Positions 9,943 through 18,237 of a stretch of DNA of 41,402 bases are shown here, one piece after another. Numbering within the stretch: position 1 is the stretch's first letter; each line of letters begins with the position of its first letter. The position numbers were made by a program, and so were the translations under genes. The notes below the pieces were generated by a model. That model made no database searches and was not told the DNA's origin. It saw only the letters and a list, made by a program, of their open reading frames with translations. This DNA comes from Methanobrevibacter boviskoreani JH1 (GTDB lineage: Archaea > Methanobacteriota > Methanobacteria > Methanobacteriales > Methanobacteriaceae), in assembly GCF_000320505.1 (NCBI RefSeq), contig NZ_BAGX02000026.1, forward strand, positions 1 through 41,402, read 5' to 3'.

Positions 9943-10096
9943 TTTGATTATTTATTTTTTTATAAATTTTTCATAAATATTATTGAATTGTTGTTTTTAA
10001 TTTGATTTTTTCTTTTTTATGGAGAATTTCGGATTTTTTTCTTAGAAGTTTCCTTATTAACTATTATTTTTTCGTTTATTTTTTGGAGGAAAATTA

Positions 10097-10405
10097 ATGA
10101 GTCAAGCTAGAATTAAACTTACTGGTACAGATCCAGAAAAACTTGCTTATGTTTGTGATCAAATTAAAAAAATCGCTGAAAGAACTGGTGTAGACCTTTC
10201 TGGTCCTATCCCACTTCCAACTAAAAAATTAGTAGTTCCTACTAGGAAATCTCCAGATGGTGAAGGAAAAGCATCTTGGGAAAGATGGGAACTCCGTATC
10301 CACAAACGTTTAGTCAGTATTGATGCTGACGAAAGGGCTATGAGACAAGTTATGAAGGTCAACGTACCTGATAATGTAAGTATTGAAATTGAGCTTAAAA
10401 GCTAA
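10097..10405 (+). CDS. rpsJ: 30S ribosomal protein uS10 (S10)
   Basis: Small-subunit ribosomal protein uS10, 102 residues, the normal archaeal size, located in the 30S head. Typical stretches are [13 protein letters not shown] at the start, [18 protein letters not shown] in the middle, and [17 protein letters not shown] near the end. A GGAGGA site lies just before the ATG. It closes the archaeal str cluster (S12, S7, EF-2, EF-1alpha, S10). The 213-nt gap after tuf is large enough to hold a promoter. Confidence 0.98.
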   Translation: MSQARIKLTGTDPEKLAYVCDQIKKIAERTGVDLSGPIPLPTKKLVVPTRKSPDGEGKASWERWELRIHKRLVSIDADERAMRQVMKVNVPDNVSIEIELKS

Positions 10406-10427
10406 ATAATTAATTTTTTTAATTTTT

Positions 10428-10445
10428 TAGCTTATATTTAAGCTA
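10428..10445 (+). terminator. Candidate rpsJ terminator
   Basis: A 7-bp inverted repeat (TAGCTTA / TAAGCTA, 4-nt loop) begins about 22 nt after the rpsJ stop and is followed by TTTTT. Confidence 0.4.
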
Positions 10446-10556
10446 TTTTTAGTAAATTTGTTAATATTATTTATTTATAAAATTAGTGTATACTGTATTT
10501 GTTTTAAAGAAAAATAGTTATATTTTTATATATTAAAATACAAATTTATGTATACT

Positions 10557-10566
10557 TTTATATTTA
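10557..10566 (+). promoter_or_regulatory. Candidate TATA box of tRNA-Ser
   Basis: TTTATATTTA, centred near 10562, lies about 42 nt before the mature tRNA 5' end. This would start transcription about 15 nt upstream of the tRNA. Confidence 0.4.
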
Positions 10567-10603
10567 ACTTGTAATAGTTTTTTAATACATATTTTATTTA
10601 TGT

Positions 10604-10687
10604 GCCGAGATAGTCTAGTCTGGTAAGGCGCAGGACTTGAAATCCTGTGGAGCTTTCTCCGCCTGGGTTCAAATCCCAGTCTCGGCG
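10604..10687 (+). tRNA. tRNA-Ser (anticodon UGA)
   Basis: An 84-nt class II tRNA. The acceptor stem GCCGAGA (10604-10610) pairs with TCTCGGC (10680-10686), and the discriminator base is G at 10687. The anticodon stem CAGGA/TCCTG encloses the loop CTTGAAA, giving anticodon TGA at 10638-10640, which reads UCA and related serine codons. A long variable arm and a T-arm GGGTTCAAATCCC are present. The 3' CCA is not encoded and there is no intron. A T-rich tail follows. The class II variable arm fits serine. Confidence 0.97.
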
Positions 10688-11196
10688 TTATTCTTTTTTA
10701 TAACATTTTTATAATATTTTAGTTAGATTTTTACCTTTTTTTAGATATTCTTATTTTTCTTGTTTGATGTACTCATACATTTTATGGGATTTTCTATTGT
10801 TTTATTCAGATCATTTCATTTCCAATTTGTTCAATGATTTTTAAAAAACGGTGTTTTTCCATATATTTGCTATCTAAATATACATCTTCATACTTTTATA
10901 AACAGAGTTTCTTTTTTTATATAACTATTTTTAAAACTCCTGTAATGATTCATTTTAAAATCTATCTGATATTGTTTTATTCTCATTTACTTTTAATTTA
11001 ATTCAATGAATTTCATTTATTAAAATATGCTTTTACCCGATACTTGATTCATTTTCCAAATATTTGGAAGTTTGTTAAACTGTATATATTTTTTATATTT
11101 TTTATGAATATCTAAATATAATATTTTAATTTTGATATTTAACTAATCAATAAAATCATAACATTTATATATAAAGTTCACCATAAAATTAATTGT
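10688..11196. other. Intergenic region with a palindrome and a leaderless-type promoter
   Basis: There is no gene in this stretch of about 500 nt. It holds the T-rich end of the tRNA transcript, a 16-bp palindrome TTCCAAATATTTGGAA at 11054-11069, and the TATA element TTTATATATAAA at 11164-11175 that serves the small ORF at 11197. Confidence 0.5.
11164..11175 (+). promoter_or_regulatory. TATA box for the ORF at 11197 (leaderless arrangement)
   Basis: TTTATATATAAA is centred about 27 nt before the ATG at 11197. That is the distance expected between a TATA centre and the transcription start. No Shine-Dalgarno sequence lies in between, so the mRNA would begin at or next to the start codon. Confidence 0.5.
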
Positions 11197-11523
11197 ATGT
11201 TTGAAACTATTAAAAATAATGTGAATTTTAGTAAATCTTCATTTGCAGCATCCTCACTGGGATTCTTGTTTTTAATGATTTTAATATCATCAGTAAATGC
11301 TGTAGATGTACATGATAAACATTTTGTAATGGACTCACCAGGTAGCGATATCTCTTGTTCTGCTTTTTTAAATAATCCAGGTTCCATCTCAGATGTTAGT
11401 ATTGAGAAAAATGACCGTTTGTCCCATGGTGAGTTAAGTGAAGAACCACATAATCGTCAAAGATTAAGAAGAGTTGAAGATGAAAGCTTAAACTTTAATA
11501 TTAATTACATATCCAAGATATGA
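11197..11523 (+). CDS. Small secreted protein of unknown function
   Basis: A 108-residue protein that I do not recognise. A hydrophobic segment at about residues 19-33 (LGFLFLMILISSVNA) ends in a signal-peptidase-like SVNA site, followed by a polar mature part of roughly 70 residues containing a single Cys and a charged NRQRLRRVEDE stretch. The TATA box at 11164-11175 places transcription start at the ATG, arguing for a leaderless mRNA and for a real gene despite the missing ribosome binding site. Neighbours are tRNA-Ser upstream and cobK on the other strand downstream, which give no functional hint. It could also be a decayed remnant of a larger surface protein. Confidence 0.6.
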   Translation: MFETIKNNVNFSKSSFAASSLGFLFLMILISSVNAVDVHDKHFVMDSPGSDISCSAFLNNPGSISDVSIEKNDRLSHGELSEEPHNRQRLRRVEDESLNFNINYISKI

Positions 11524-11927
11524 TTTTAAACCTTCTTTTTTAATTTTTTTATCTTCAAAAACTATTTATATAAAACAGGATTTTTTAAGCATTTTCTAAT
11601 TCTGTCTCTTGTTCTATCTAATGGTTATTGGGATAGTTTATTCTACTCATTTTTTATTCCTTTATTTTATTAAATAAGAATAGATTTTTCTCTCTTATTA
11701 TTGTTATTTTAAAAATTAGCGAGAGGTAATTTAGTATTTAATTAATTAAATTAATTTAAATTAAATCAAATTTATATAATCTCAAAATATTGGTTCTTAT
11801 TTATTTTTATTAAATATTCTAAAAATAGGTGTTTTATTAAAATTATTGGAATTAAGAATCTAATTTTAGTTTATTATTCCATTTTTTTTAGATTTTTTAA
11901 AAACAGATCTTTTATTAAAAATATTGA
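11524..11927. other. Convergent AT-rich intergenic region
   Basis: There is no gene between these converging genes. A loosely repeated string (TTTTATTAAAATTATTGGA near 11832 and TTTTATTAAAAATATTGAT near 11909) and T-rich tracts on both strands could end transcription from both sides. Nothing else is visible. Confidence 0.5.
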
Positions 11928-12749
11928 TTAGAGATTTAATAATCTATTTAATTCTCCATCAAAATCGTTAAGATTGCTTACCTGTATTTTATCATCTAAA
12001 CCTTTTATATGGGGTCTATCTATAATAATCATTTTAATTCCTAATCGGTCAGCTGCAATGATTTTCTCCTTAAATCCACCGGTGTCTCCACTTTCCTTTG
12101 TAAGAATTATCTTTGCATCTACTTTTTTAAATAATTCTAAGTTTTCATTTATGTGGATTTTCTTATCTTTATTTTTACTTGCAGTCATTGGAAAAATGTG
12201 ATCCTCTATAATTCCAAGTTCCTTACATTTGTCCATTGAAGATTTTACCTTAAGAACCCTTATGTAGAACCTATCTTTTGAAACATATTTTAGAACATCA
12301 CTTGCAGTGTTGATTCCTCCAAGGTGGAGTATATTTCCTTTTGTAAAATTATTTTTAATTAATAATCCTCCATCTTCAAATGAATCTACATGGAAGACAT
12401 TACTAAGATTTATATTTTCCATATCCTCAATATACATCGGTTCCCTTTCAAACCTAATAAATGGTATTTTCATCTCATCAACAATGGAACATAATGTATT
12501 TGTAATATGCTCTGCAAATGGATGGCTTGCATCAACTAACAGGTCAACCTTTTCCCCATTTATGACTTGTATTAAATCTTCTTTTGGAAGGGGTCTTGTA
12601 ATAACCTTATCGCTTCCAGCATTTTTAGCAATATTTCCACCATATTCTGTAGTGGTACTTGTAACAATTGAAATTTCGGGATATCTTTCCTTTAAGAATT
12701 CAATTATATCTATGGATTCTTTTGTTCCGCCAACTATGAAAATTTTCAT
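11928..12749 (-). CDS. cobK: Precorrin-6A reductase-like protein (CobK/CbiJ)
   Basis: Predicted reductase of the cobalamin (corrinoid) pathway that reduces the precorrin-6A or cobalt-precorrin-6A ring with NAD(P)H. The 273-residue protein shows the family signs: an N-terminal nucleotide-binding motif KIFIVGGTKES, the LLVDASHPFAEHITN motif near residue 75, and LHLGGINTASDVL followed by a C-terminal segment with ILTKESGDTGGFKEKI. Corrinoids are essential to methanogens for methyl transfer by Mtr. I chose ATG at 12749 (MKIFIVGG), preceded by GATGAT at 12754-12759, over the ATG three codons upstream that overlaps this site. It lies only 35 nt downstream of the P-type ATPase gene, with a hairpin and T-run between them. 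Confidence 0.88.
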   Translation of the reverse strand: MKIFIVGGTKESIDIIEFLKERYPEISIVTSTTTEYGGNIAKNAGSDKVITRPLPKEDLIQVINGEKVDLLVDASHPFAEHITNTLCSIVDEMKIPFIRFEREPMYIEDMENINLSNVFHVDSFEDGGLLIKNNFTKGNILHLGGINTASDVLKYVSKDRFYIRVLKVKSSMDKCKELGIIEDHIFPMTASKNKDKKIHINENLELFKKVDAKIILTKESGDTGGFKEKIIAADRLGIKMIIIDRPHIKGLDDKIQVSNLNDFDGELNRLLNL

Positions 12750-12760
12750 ATAAATCATCT

Positions 12761-12795
12761 AAAAAAAGTTTTAGAGTATTTCTATTAAATACTCT
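12761..12795 (-). terminator. Hairpin and T7 tract between the ATPase gene and cobK
   Basis: AGAGTATTT (12773-12781) and AAATACTCT (12787-12795) form a 9-bp stem with a 5-nt loop. On the minus strand the hairpin overlaps the ATPase stop codon and is followed by seven T residues (12761-12767). The cobK ribosome binding site comes directly afterwards. It may terminate or attenuate ATPase transcripts before cobK. Confidence 0.6.
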
Positions 12796-15433
12796 TTTTA
12801 AGTAATGTTTTTCTCATTATGAACTCAGCTACAAATATGGTAGCTGCTACAACAAATATTAAAATCCAATCCATTATTCCAATGGATGCTGTTTTGAATA
12901 TTTTTTGAAGGGGTCCAATATATATTACACATATTTGGAGTATAAGGGAAAGTAGCATTGCAAAGGCAAAATATCTGTTTTTCTTTTCTGAGTCGGACCT
13001 ATTACAGTATGCACTAAATAATTGGTATACAACAAACAGTGTAAATGCAACGGTCATGGATTTTTCAAGACATAATTTAGTTCCAAGGCGGGTATTTGTA
13101 TTTAATTCATAAATAAATACTCCTAAGGTACCTACTGCCATTACAATACCTGAGATTAATATTCTTATATAGTCTTTTCTCTCCAGAATATCGCCATTCT
13201 CAGGTTTTCTTTCCATAATGTTTTTCTCAGCCCCTTCCATTCCAAGTGACTGTGCAGGTGGTCCGTCCATTATAATATTGATCCAAAGGATCTGTATGGC
13301 ATTAAATGGTAATGGTATGTCTATTATCGTTGCTCCAACAATGGTGAGTATTGCACCTACATTGGTGGATACCTGGAATTTCACAAACCTTTTGATATTG
13401 TCAAATATTTTACGTCCCTCTTCAATTGCCTTTACAATGGTTGCAAAATTATTGTCTTGTAAAATCATATCGGAGGATTCTTTTGCAACATCTGTTCCAT
13501 TACCCATTGCCACTCCAATGGATGCTTTTTTAAGTGCTGGCGCATCGTTTACACCATCACCAGTCATTGAAACCACATTGCCTTTTGATTTTAAACTCTC
13601 AACAATTCTTAGTTTTTGTTCCGGATAAACCCTTGCATAAACTTGAATGTCATCTGCAATAGCCAGGTATTCCTCATTGCTTAACTTATTTAATTCATCA
13701 CCTGTTAATATTTTACCGTCGGTTAATATTTCAAGTTCGGAAGCTATGGCTGCAGCAGTATCTTTATGGTCTCCTGTAATCATTATCACCTTGATTCCAG
13801 CAGTCTTACATTTTTTAATAGCCTCTTTTGCCTCTTTTTTAGGCGGATCCATTATTCCAATAAGTCCACTAAAGATAAATTCCTTTTCAACATTATTCTC
13901 TGTTAAATTATTCCTATCCTCAATAAGTTCTTTATCGTCTATAATCCTATATCCAATGGCCAGGACTCTTAATGCTGACTGGGTCATGTCTTTAGTTGAT
14001 TTGTTAATTCTGCTTCGTGTTTTTTTGGTAATTCTTTCGATTTTACCATTATTGTCTATGTATTTACAGGTTGCAAGTATGATTTCAGGCGCACCTTTTG
14101 TAAATGCTATTAGTTTTTTATCATTTAAGTCAAACTCTTTGTCTTCAATGATTTTTATTTGCTTTAATATATCGTTTGTCCTGCTATCCTCGTTAATACT
14201 GTGAATTGTGGTCATTCTTTTTCTATCACTTGTAAGTGGGATTTCCTTAATACGAGGATATCTTTCTTTTAGGTTTTCTGTTTTATAATCAGATTCCTCT
14301 GCAAACTGTAAAGCTGCGCCATCAGTAGAATCTCCAATTAATTTACCTTCTTTGATTACAGCATTATTACAAAGATATGCTCCTTCATATGTTTTGTTTG
14401 AATAGATTTCACTTTCCCTTACAGTCATTTGATTAAGGGTAAGTGTTCCTGTTTTATCTGTACATATGATATTACAACTTCCAAGAGTTTCAACGGCAAG
14501 CAATCTTCTAATGATTCCATTGGATTTCGCCATCTCTTCCATTCCAAGGGCAAGGGTTAAGGTCAATACTGCAGGTAATCCCTCTGGAACTGCAGCTACT
14601 GCAAGTGCAACAGCAGTCATAAAATTTTCTACAAGACCCATTCCTTCGAAGGATTCAAGTATGAACACAAATACACAGGTAATTATGGCAATGAAACCGA
14701 GGATTTTTCCAAGTTTGTCCACCTTTTCCTGAAGTGGCGTTTCTGGTGATTCCTCTTGTATGACTGATGCTATCTTACCAATGGATGTGTCCATTCCAAT
14801 GGCATATACAAGTCCCACACCTCTTCCTGAAACTACATTTGAATCCATATAAACTAGATTGTCTCTAATATTTTCATTAATATTATTTTCAACATCCAAA
14901 TCAACATTATCCCTATATTTGGCTGTTTTATTTACGGGATCTGATTCTCCTGTTAATGATGATTCGTCTATTTTAAGCTCTGCAGTTTCTAATAAAAGTA
15001 GATCTGCAGGTATCTTGTCTCCCTCTTCAACAAGTACTATGTCTCCAATTGTAAGATCTTTTGCATTAATTTTGGATATTTGTCCTTTTCTTCTAACAAC
15101 TGCCTTTTTATTTACGAGATTTTTCAATTCATTCATTGCTTTTTCAGCTTTATACTCTTGTCTATAACCTACAACTGCATTTAATACAACAACAAAGAGA
15201 ATAACTAATGAATCTATTATATCTCCAATAAAATATGATGCAATAGCCGCTAGAATAAGAAGTATTATAAGTATGTCTGCAAATTGCATTAGGAAAATTT
15301 GGATCTTACTCTTTTTTTTCTTTTCTTTAAGTTCATTTGGACCAAATTTAGCTTGTCTTTCATTTACTTGGTTTAAGGATAGACCTTCTAAATTTGTGTC
15401 ATATTTGGATAAGATTGCATCTTGTATTTTCAT
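12785..15433 (-). CDS. P2-type cation-transporting ATPase (Ca2+-ATPase-like)
   Basis: An 882-residue P-type ATPase that couples ATP hydrolysis to cation transport across the cytoplasmic membrane. It contains the N-terminal cation-ATPase domain, TGES near residues 161-164 (actuator), PEGLP in the fourth transmembrane helix near 283-287, the phosphorylated aspartate in DKTGTLT at residue 326, and GDGVNDAP in the P domain. Ten transmembrane segments can be placed in the M1-M4 and M5-M10 pattern. PEGL points to the P2 class (Ca2+, Mn2+ or possibly Na+/K+-type) and excludes heavy-metal P1B pumps, which would show CPC. The exact ion cannot be told. GGGACATT precedes the ATG. cobK follows closely on the same strand. 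Confidence 0.93.
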   Translation of the reverse strand: MKIQDAILSKYDTNLEGLSLNQVNERQAKFGPNELKEKKKKSKIQIFLMQFADILIILLILAAIASYFIGDIIDSLVILFVVVLNAVVGYRQEYKAEKAMNELKNLVNKKAVVRRKGQISKINAKDLTIGDIVLVEEGDKIPADLLLLETAELKIDESSLTGESDPVNKTAKYRDNVDLDVENNINENIRDNLVYMDSNVVSGRGVGLVYAIGMDTSIGKIASVIQEESPETPLQEKVDKLGKILGFIAIITCVFVFILESFEGMGLVENFMTAVALAVAAVPEGLPAVLTLTLALGMEEMAKSNGIIRRLLAVETLGSCNIICTDKTGTLTLNQMTVRESEIYSNKTYEGAYLCNNAVIKEGKLIGDSTDGAALQFAEESDYKTENLKERYPRIKEIPLTSDRKRMTTIHSINEDSRTNDILKQIKIIEDKEFDLNDKKLIAFTKGAPEIILATCKYIDNNGKIERITKKTRSRINKSTKDMTQSALRVLAIGYRIIDDKELIEDRNNLTENNVEKEFIFSGLIGIMDPPKKEAKEAIKKCKTAGIKVIMITGDHKDTAAAIASELEILTDGKILTGDELNKLSNEEYLAIADDIQVYARVYPEQKLRIVESLKSKGNVVSMTGDGVNDAPALKKASIGVAMGNGTDVAKESSDMILQDNNFATIVKAIEEGRKIFDNIKRFVKFQVSTNVGAILTIVGATIIDIPLPFNAIQILWINIIMDGPPAQSLGMEGAEKNIMERKPENGDILERKDYIRILISGIVMAVGTLGVFIYELNTNTRLGTKLCLEKSMTVAFTLFVVYQLFSAYCNRSDSEKKNRYFAFAMLLSLILQICVIYIGPLQKIFKTASIGIMDWILIFVVAATIFVAEFIMRKTLLKKSI

Positions 15434-15537
15434 AATGTCCCATTTTACAGATTTTATAAAAATAGATTAACTAAATAAATTTCTATATATTCTTTAATTA
15501 TCTTATTATTTAATATTATTTTAATTACTGGTATTTT

Positions 15538-15942
15538 TTATTCATTGTCTTTAAAATCATAAACATAGAAACTAGCTTTTTTATAGTTTTTCATTTTCAT
15601 AATGTCTATTTTCGGGTTTAAATTTTCGCCGGTTAATGGTTTAATTATTAAATAGCTTTTAATGTTTCTTGCTAAATCAAGTATATATGGTTGTAGCTCA
15701 TGTGGGGGTCTTATTGAGTATATTAAATCAAGGTTTTTATACAAATCATAATCAGGATTTGTTAAGTCATCTTTTATTATATCATCCCTTGAAGGTTCAA
15801 TGTCTGTTTTGATTATATTCACATTGTCTTTTTTATTGAGATAATCGCTTACAGAATAGAAATGACCAATGGCTACCTCTCCAACATTAAACTTTCTATC
15901 AGGTATAAAAGTTGCAATATATTCTCCAAAATCCTTCCACAT
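15538..15942 (-). CDS. UPF0146 family protein
   Basis: A 134-residue protein matching the archaeal UPF0146 family, which is widespread in methanogens and has no assigned function. The diagnostic stretch is LIYSIRPPHELQPYILDLA, preceded by IKTDIEPSRDDIIKDDLTNP. The order of strands and the acidic motif resemble a shortened Rossmann-like methyltransferase fold, which is an inference. GGAGAGA lies upstream of the ATG at 15942. The acetyltransferase gene starts divergently about 170 nt away, so the two could share a regulatory region. Confidence 0.85.
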   Translation of the reverse strand: MWKDFGEYIATFIPDRKFNVGEVAIGHFYSVSDYLNKKDNVNIIKTDIEPSRDDIIKDDLTNPDYDLYKNLDLIYSIRPPHELQPYILDLARNIKSYLIIKPLTGENLNPKIDIMKMKNYKKASFYVYDFKDNE

Positions 15943-16111
15943 TATTGTCTCTCCAAAAAAAATTATTCTTTAATACTTTCTTATTTATATTTAAAATGTT
16001 TAAATTTTTGTTTATTTAGTGGTATGTTTTTTAGAAAAGTTTTTTAAACATTAATATATAATTAATTATTGAGATTTTTTTATTAGATTAGGTTTTATAG
16101 GGGTATTTTTC

Positions 16112-16561
16112 ATGATAATTCGTCAATTTACAGAAAGGGATTTTAAAAGGATTTATGAAATAGAAGCCATGTCCTTTGAAAATAGTTATGGAAATGATAT
16201 AATTTTGAAACTCTATAAAATCGGTTCTGGTTTTTTGGTTGCAGAGATTAATGATTATGTTGTAGGTTATATTATCTTTTGGATTAAGCAGGAAGGTGAA
16301 GGTCATATCATTTCCCTTGCAGTTGATAAAAACTACAGAGGTATTGGTATTGGTTGGGGACTTTTAGCTAAGGCCGTTAAGGTTCTTAAGGAATGTGATC
16401 TTGATTATGTCTCACTTGAGGTGGATGCTGAAAATGAGGGTGCTGTGAGATTTTATAAAAAATTTGGCTTTAAGGTTGATAGGAAGGTACCTAATTATTA
16501 TGAGAATGGTAATCCTGCATTAATCATGTTCTACAGATTTAAGGATAAAACTAACAATTAA
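16112..16561 (+). CDS. rimI: GNAT N-acetyltransferase, RimI/Ard1-like
   Basis: A 149-residue acetyltransferase of the GNAT superfamily. It is closest in pattern to RimI and archaeal Ard1 enzymes, which acetylate protein N-termini with acetyl-CoA. The acetyl-CoA pyrophosphate loop is visible as YRGIGIGWGLL (about residues 72-82), and the C-terminal B motif is ENEGAVRFYKKFGFK with the usual Asn and Tyr. The N-terminus IRQFTERDFKRIYEIEAMSF is typical of RimI. GGGGT lies upstream of the ATG. Specificity for a ribosomal protein is not established by sequence, so the symbol is tentative. Confidence 0.85.
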   Translation: MIIRQFTERDFKRIYEIEAMSFENSYGNDIILKLYKIGSGFLVAEINDYVVGYIIFWIKQEGEGHIISLAVDKNYRGIGIGWGLLAKAVKVLKECDLDYVSLEVDAENEGAVRFYKKFGFKVDRKVPNYYENGNPALIMFYRFKDKTNN

Positions 16562-16574
16562 TTTTAATTTTAAA

Positions 16575-16808
16575 ATAGTATTATGTAGAATGTTTTTTAT
16601 TTTATGATGGAAAGTATTTTTTTATAGAAAAAGTTGGTTTTTATTTAAAACTTGTTTTTAATTTTATAATAGTGTGTAGAATCTTCTTTATCTATAATGA
16701 AAATAGTTTTTTTTATAAAGAAGGTTTGGTTTCTATTTAAAAATAGTATGTGTGTAGAATCTTCTTTATTTTATAATGGAAAGTAGTTTTTTAAAAAATA
16801 GATCTTAA
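16575..16808. repeat. Three imperfect repeats of about 75 nt
   Basis: Copies start with ATAGT at 16575, 16669 and 16743 and share (TG)TGTAGAATCTTCTTTAT, ATAATGGAAAGTAG and a T-run. Copies one and two also share GTTTGGTTT.TATTTAAAA. An 18-nt spacer separates the first two, and the third is truncated. They occupy the convergent gap between the acetyltransferase and the zinc-ribbon gene. No coding capacity is seen. Confidence 0.7.
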
Positions 16809-16836
16809 TACAATAAATAAAAAATAGAAATAGTTT

Positions 16837-16854
16837 AGACTAATTATTTAGTCT
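16837..16854 (-). terminator. Hairpin terminator of the zinc-ribbon gene
   Basis: AGACTAA and TTAGTCT form a 7-bp stem with a TTAT loop (read on the plus strand). The stem directly abuts the stop codon of the leftward gene. On the minus strand it is followed by TTTCTATTTTTTATTTATT. Confidence 0.6.
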
Positions 16855-17355
16855 TTATTTCATCATCTGAGTTAAGTTATTCATTTCCATTTGGCCCACT
16901 TGTTCGACTGTGTTCATATCAATTGTACCACTTGCAAACATAGCTATTATAAGTGCTATATAGAATGTTATTATTGCAAGTTGTATTACTCCATGTCTTT
17001 TTATTTCCGGGTCTTTACGGGTTAATAAATAGATTGCGACTATAATGCTAAGGATATTACCTAATATTGCAAGTATGTATCCAATTATTATGAGAAGATT
17101 CATTTTTCCAGAACGGGTACTTTGCTCTTGTATATATGGTCCGGAATTGTTTCTATCATTGCTATAATTTTGATTTGTATTGTGAGAATTGTTAGGATTA
17201 TTATTTAAATTATCTTCAACGTATTTGGAAAATTTATCGTCAATTTTAATAGTCTCTGCCGGATTTTCCTCTGTAAATTCTGTTCCACAGTATACACAAA
17301 ATCCATATCCTGCAGTATCCACCTTTCCACATTTTGGACATCTTTTCATTTCCAT
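16855..17355 (-). CDS. Zinc-ribbon membrane protein
   Basis: A protein of about 166 residues with an N-terminal zinc ribbon (CPKCG, then CVYCG, i.e. two CxxC pairs), a low-complexity Asn/Ser-rich linker of about 60 residues, and two hydrophobic helices (NLLIIIGYILAILGNILSII and AIITFYIALIIAMFASG) joined by a short basic loop. The ribbon would sit in the cytoplasm. I chose ATG at 17355 (MEMKRCPKCG), which has a GAGATG site 7 nt upstream; an in-frame ATG at 17397 would add 14 residues ahead of the zinc ribbon without a good binding site. It is the first of three leftward zinc-ribbon membrane genes within 5 kb. Function unknown. Confidence 0.75.
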   Translation of the reverse strand: MEMKRCPKCGKVDTAGYGFCVYCGTEFTEENPAETIKIDDKFSKYVEDNLNNNPNNSHNTNQNYSNDRNNSGPYIQEQSTRSGKMNLLIIIGYILAILGNILSIIVAIYLLTRKDPEIKRHGVIQLAIITFYIALIIAMFASGTIDMNTVEQVGQMEMNNLTQMMK

Positions 17356-17518
17356 TTCAATACATCTCTGTTTTTTTATAATTGTCCTATAATTCATTAA
17401 GCTTTATATTAAATTAATAGTCTATTTAAATTAACATTTATATCTTTCTATTGTTTTTTTATCTAAAATTTAATTTATTAGATAGTTTCTATTTTTAAGT
17501 AATAGGCTTTTAGGTATT

Positions 17519-18217
17519 CTATTTTTTTAAGATCTCATTTACGATTTTATCTATATGGACATTGGCACTGTCTATCACTGGAATCGGTATTTCTTCCTCA
17601 TCAATAATTAAACTAAGTTCTGTTGAGGTTATTATTAAACAGTCAATGTCCCTTTCCTGATTTATTGTTTTTTTAATAATCTTTAGGATTTTCTCTTTTT
17701 TGTCCGGTAATACTATTCCATTTTCAAGATTTGGATATATGATCTCCTGTATTTCCTGGATATCCATGGAATCTGGTATTATTGACTTAATTTTATATCG
17801 TCCTAATCTTTCCTGATATATGTTATGTGTCAATGTAAATGAGTTTCCAATAAGTAGAACCTTTCTATAGTTATTCCTTACCACCTTGTCGTATACACAG
17901 TCAAGAATGTTTATTATGGGAAGTGGTGATTTCTTAATTAAATCATCTATTACTATATGGCATGTACTTGATGCTATTACTATTATCTCTGCACCTGCAG
18001 ATTCCAGATTTCTTATTGATTTAAGAAGTATCTTTTCTACCTGTGTGAAATTCTCATAGTCTATCTGCTCTATCACTTCCTCCATATTTAAACTTTCAAT
18101 AAGGATATGGGGATAATATTCGTCAAATCGGGAATTTTTAAATTCTTCAATTATCTGTTTATAGTATTTTATTGTGGATATGGGACCTATTCCTCCAATA
18201 ATGCCTAATGTTTTCAT
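17519..18217 (-). CDS. Aspartate/glutamate racemase-family protein with altered catalytic motifs
   Basis: A 232-residue member of the Asp/Glu racemase superfamily. The N-terminus MKTLGIIGGIGPISTIKYYK is typical of aspartate racemases, and the two-domain pattern with pseudo-symmetric catalytic loops is visible. Active enzymes use two cysteines, in a CNTxH-type and a GCTE-type motif. Here the loops read ASSTCH (residues 82-87) and TSTE (197-200), so both canonical cysteine positions (83 and 198) are serine. A cysteine is present at 86, one residue before the histidine. Racemase activity is therefore doubtful; a changed substrate, lyase-like chemistry or a binding role is possible. A GGGAGGAT site precedes the ATG. 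The pseudomurein-binding gene ends 20 nt upstream, suggesting co-transcription. Confidence 0.82.
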   Translation of the reverse strand: MKTLGIIGGIGPISTIKYYKQIIEEFKNSRFDEYYPHILIESLNMEEVIEQIDYENFTQVEKILLKSIRNLESAGAEIIVIASSTCHIVIDDLIKKSPLPIINILDCVYDKVVRNNYRKVLLIGNSFTLTHNIYQERLGRYKIKSIIPDSMDIQEIQEIIYPNLENGIVLPDKKEKILKIIKKTINQERDIDCLIITSTELSLIIDEEEIPIPVIDSANVHIDKIVNEILKK

Positions 18218-18237
18218 ATTATCCTCCCTATTTTATC

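Noticed and set aside
11054-11069. 16-bp perfect palindrome TTCCAAATATTTGGAA
   Set aside because: By rough estimate a few palindromes of this length are expected by chance in 41 kb of such AT-rich DNA; it is not placed near a promoter core, so I do not call it an operator.
13647-14204. 185-codon frame opposite the P-type ATPase
   Set aside because: It lies fully inside a conserved gene and encodes Ser/Leu/Ile-rich sequence mirroring the antisense of ATPase domains.
17519-18217. Assignment as an active aspartate racemase
   Set aside because: Both canonical cysteine positions are serine, so I kept only the superfamily name and gave no gene symbol.
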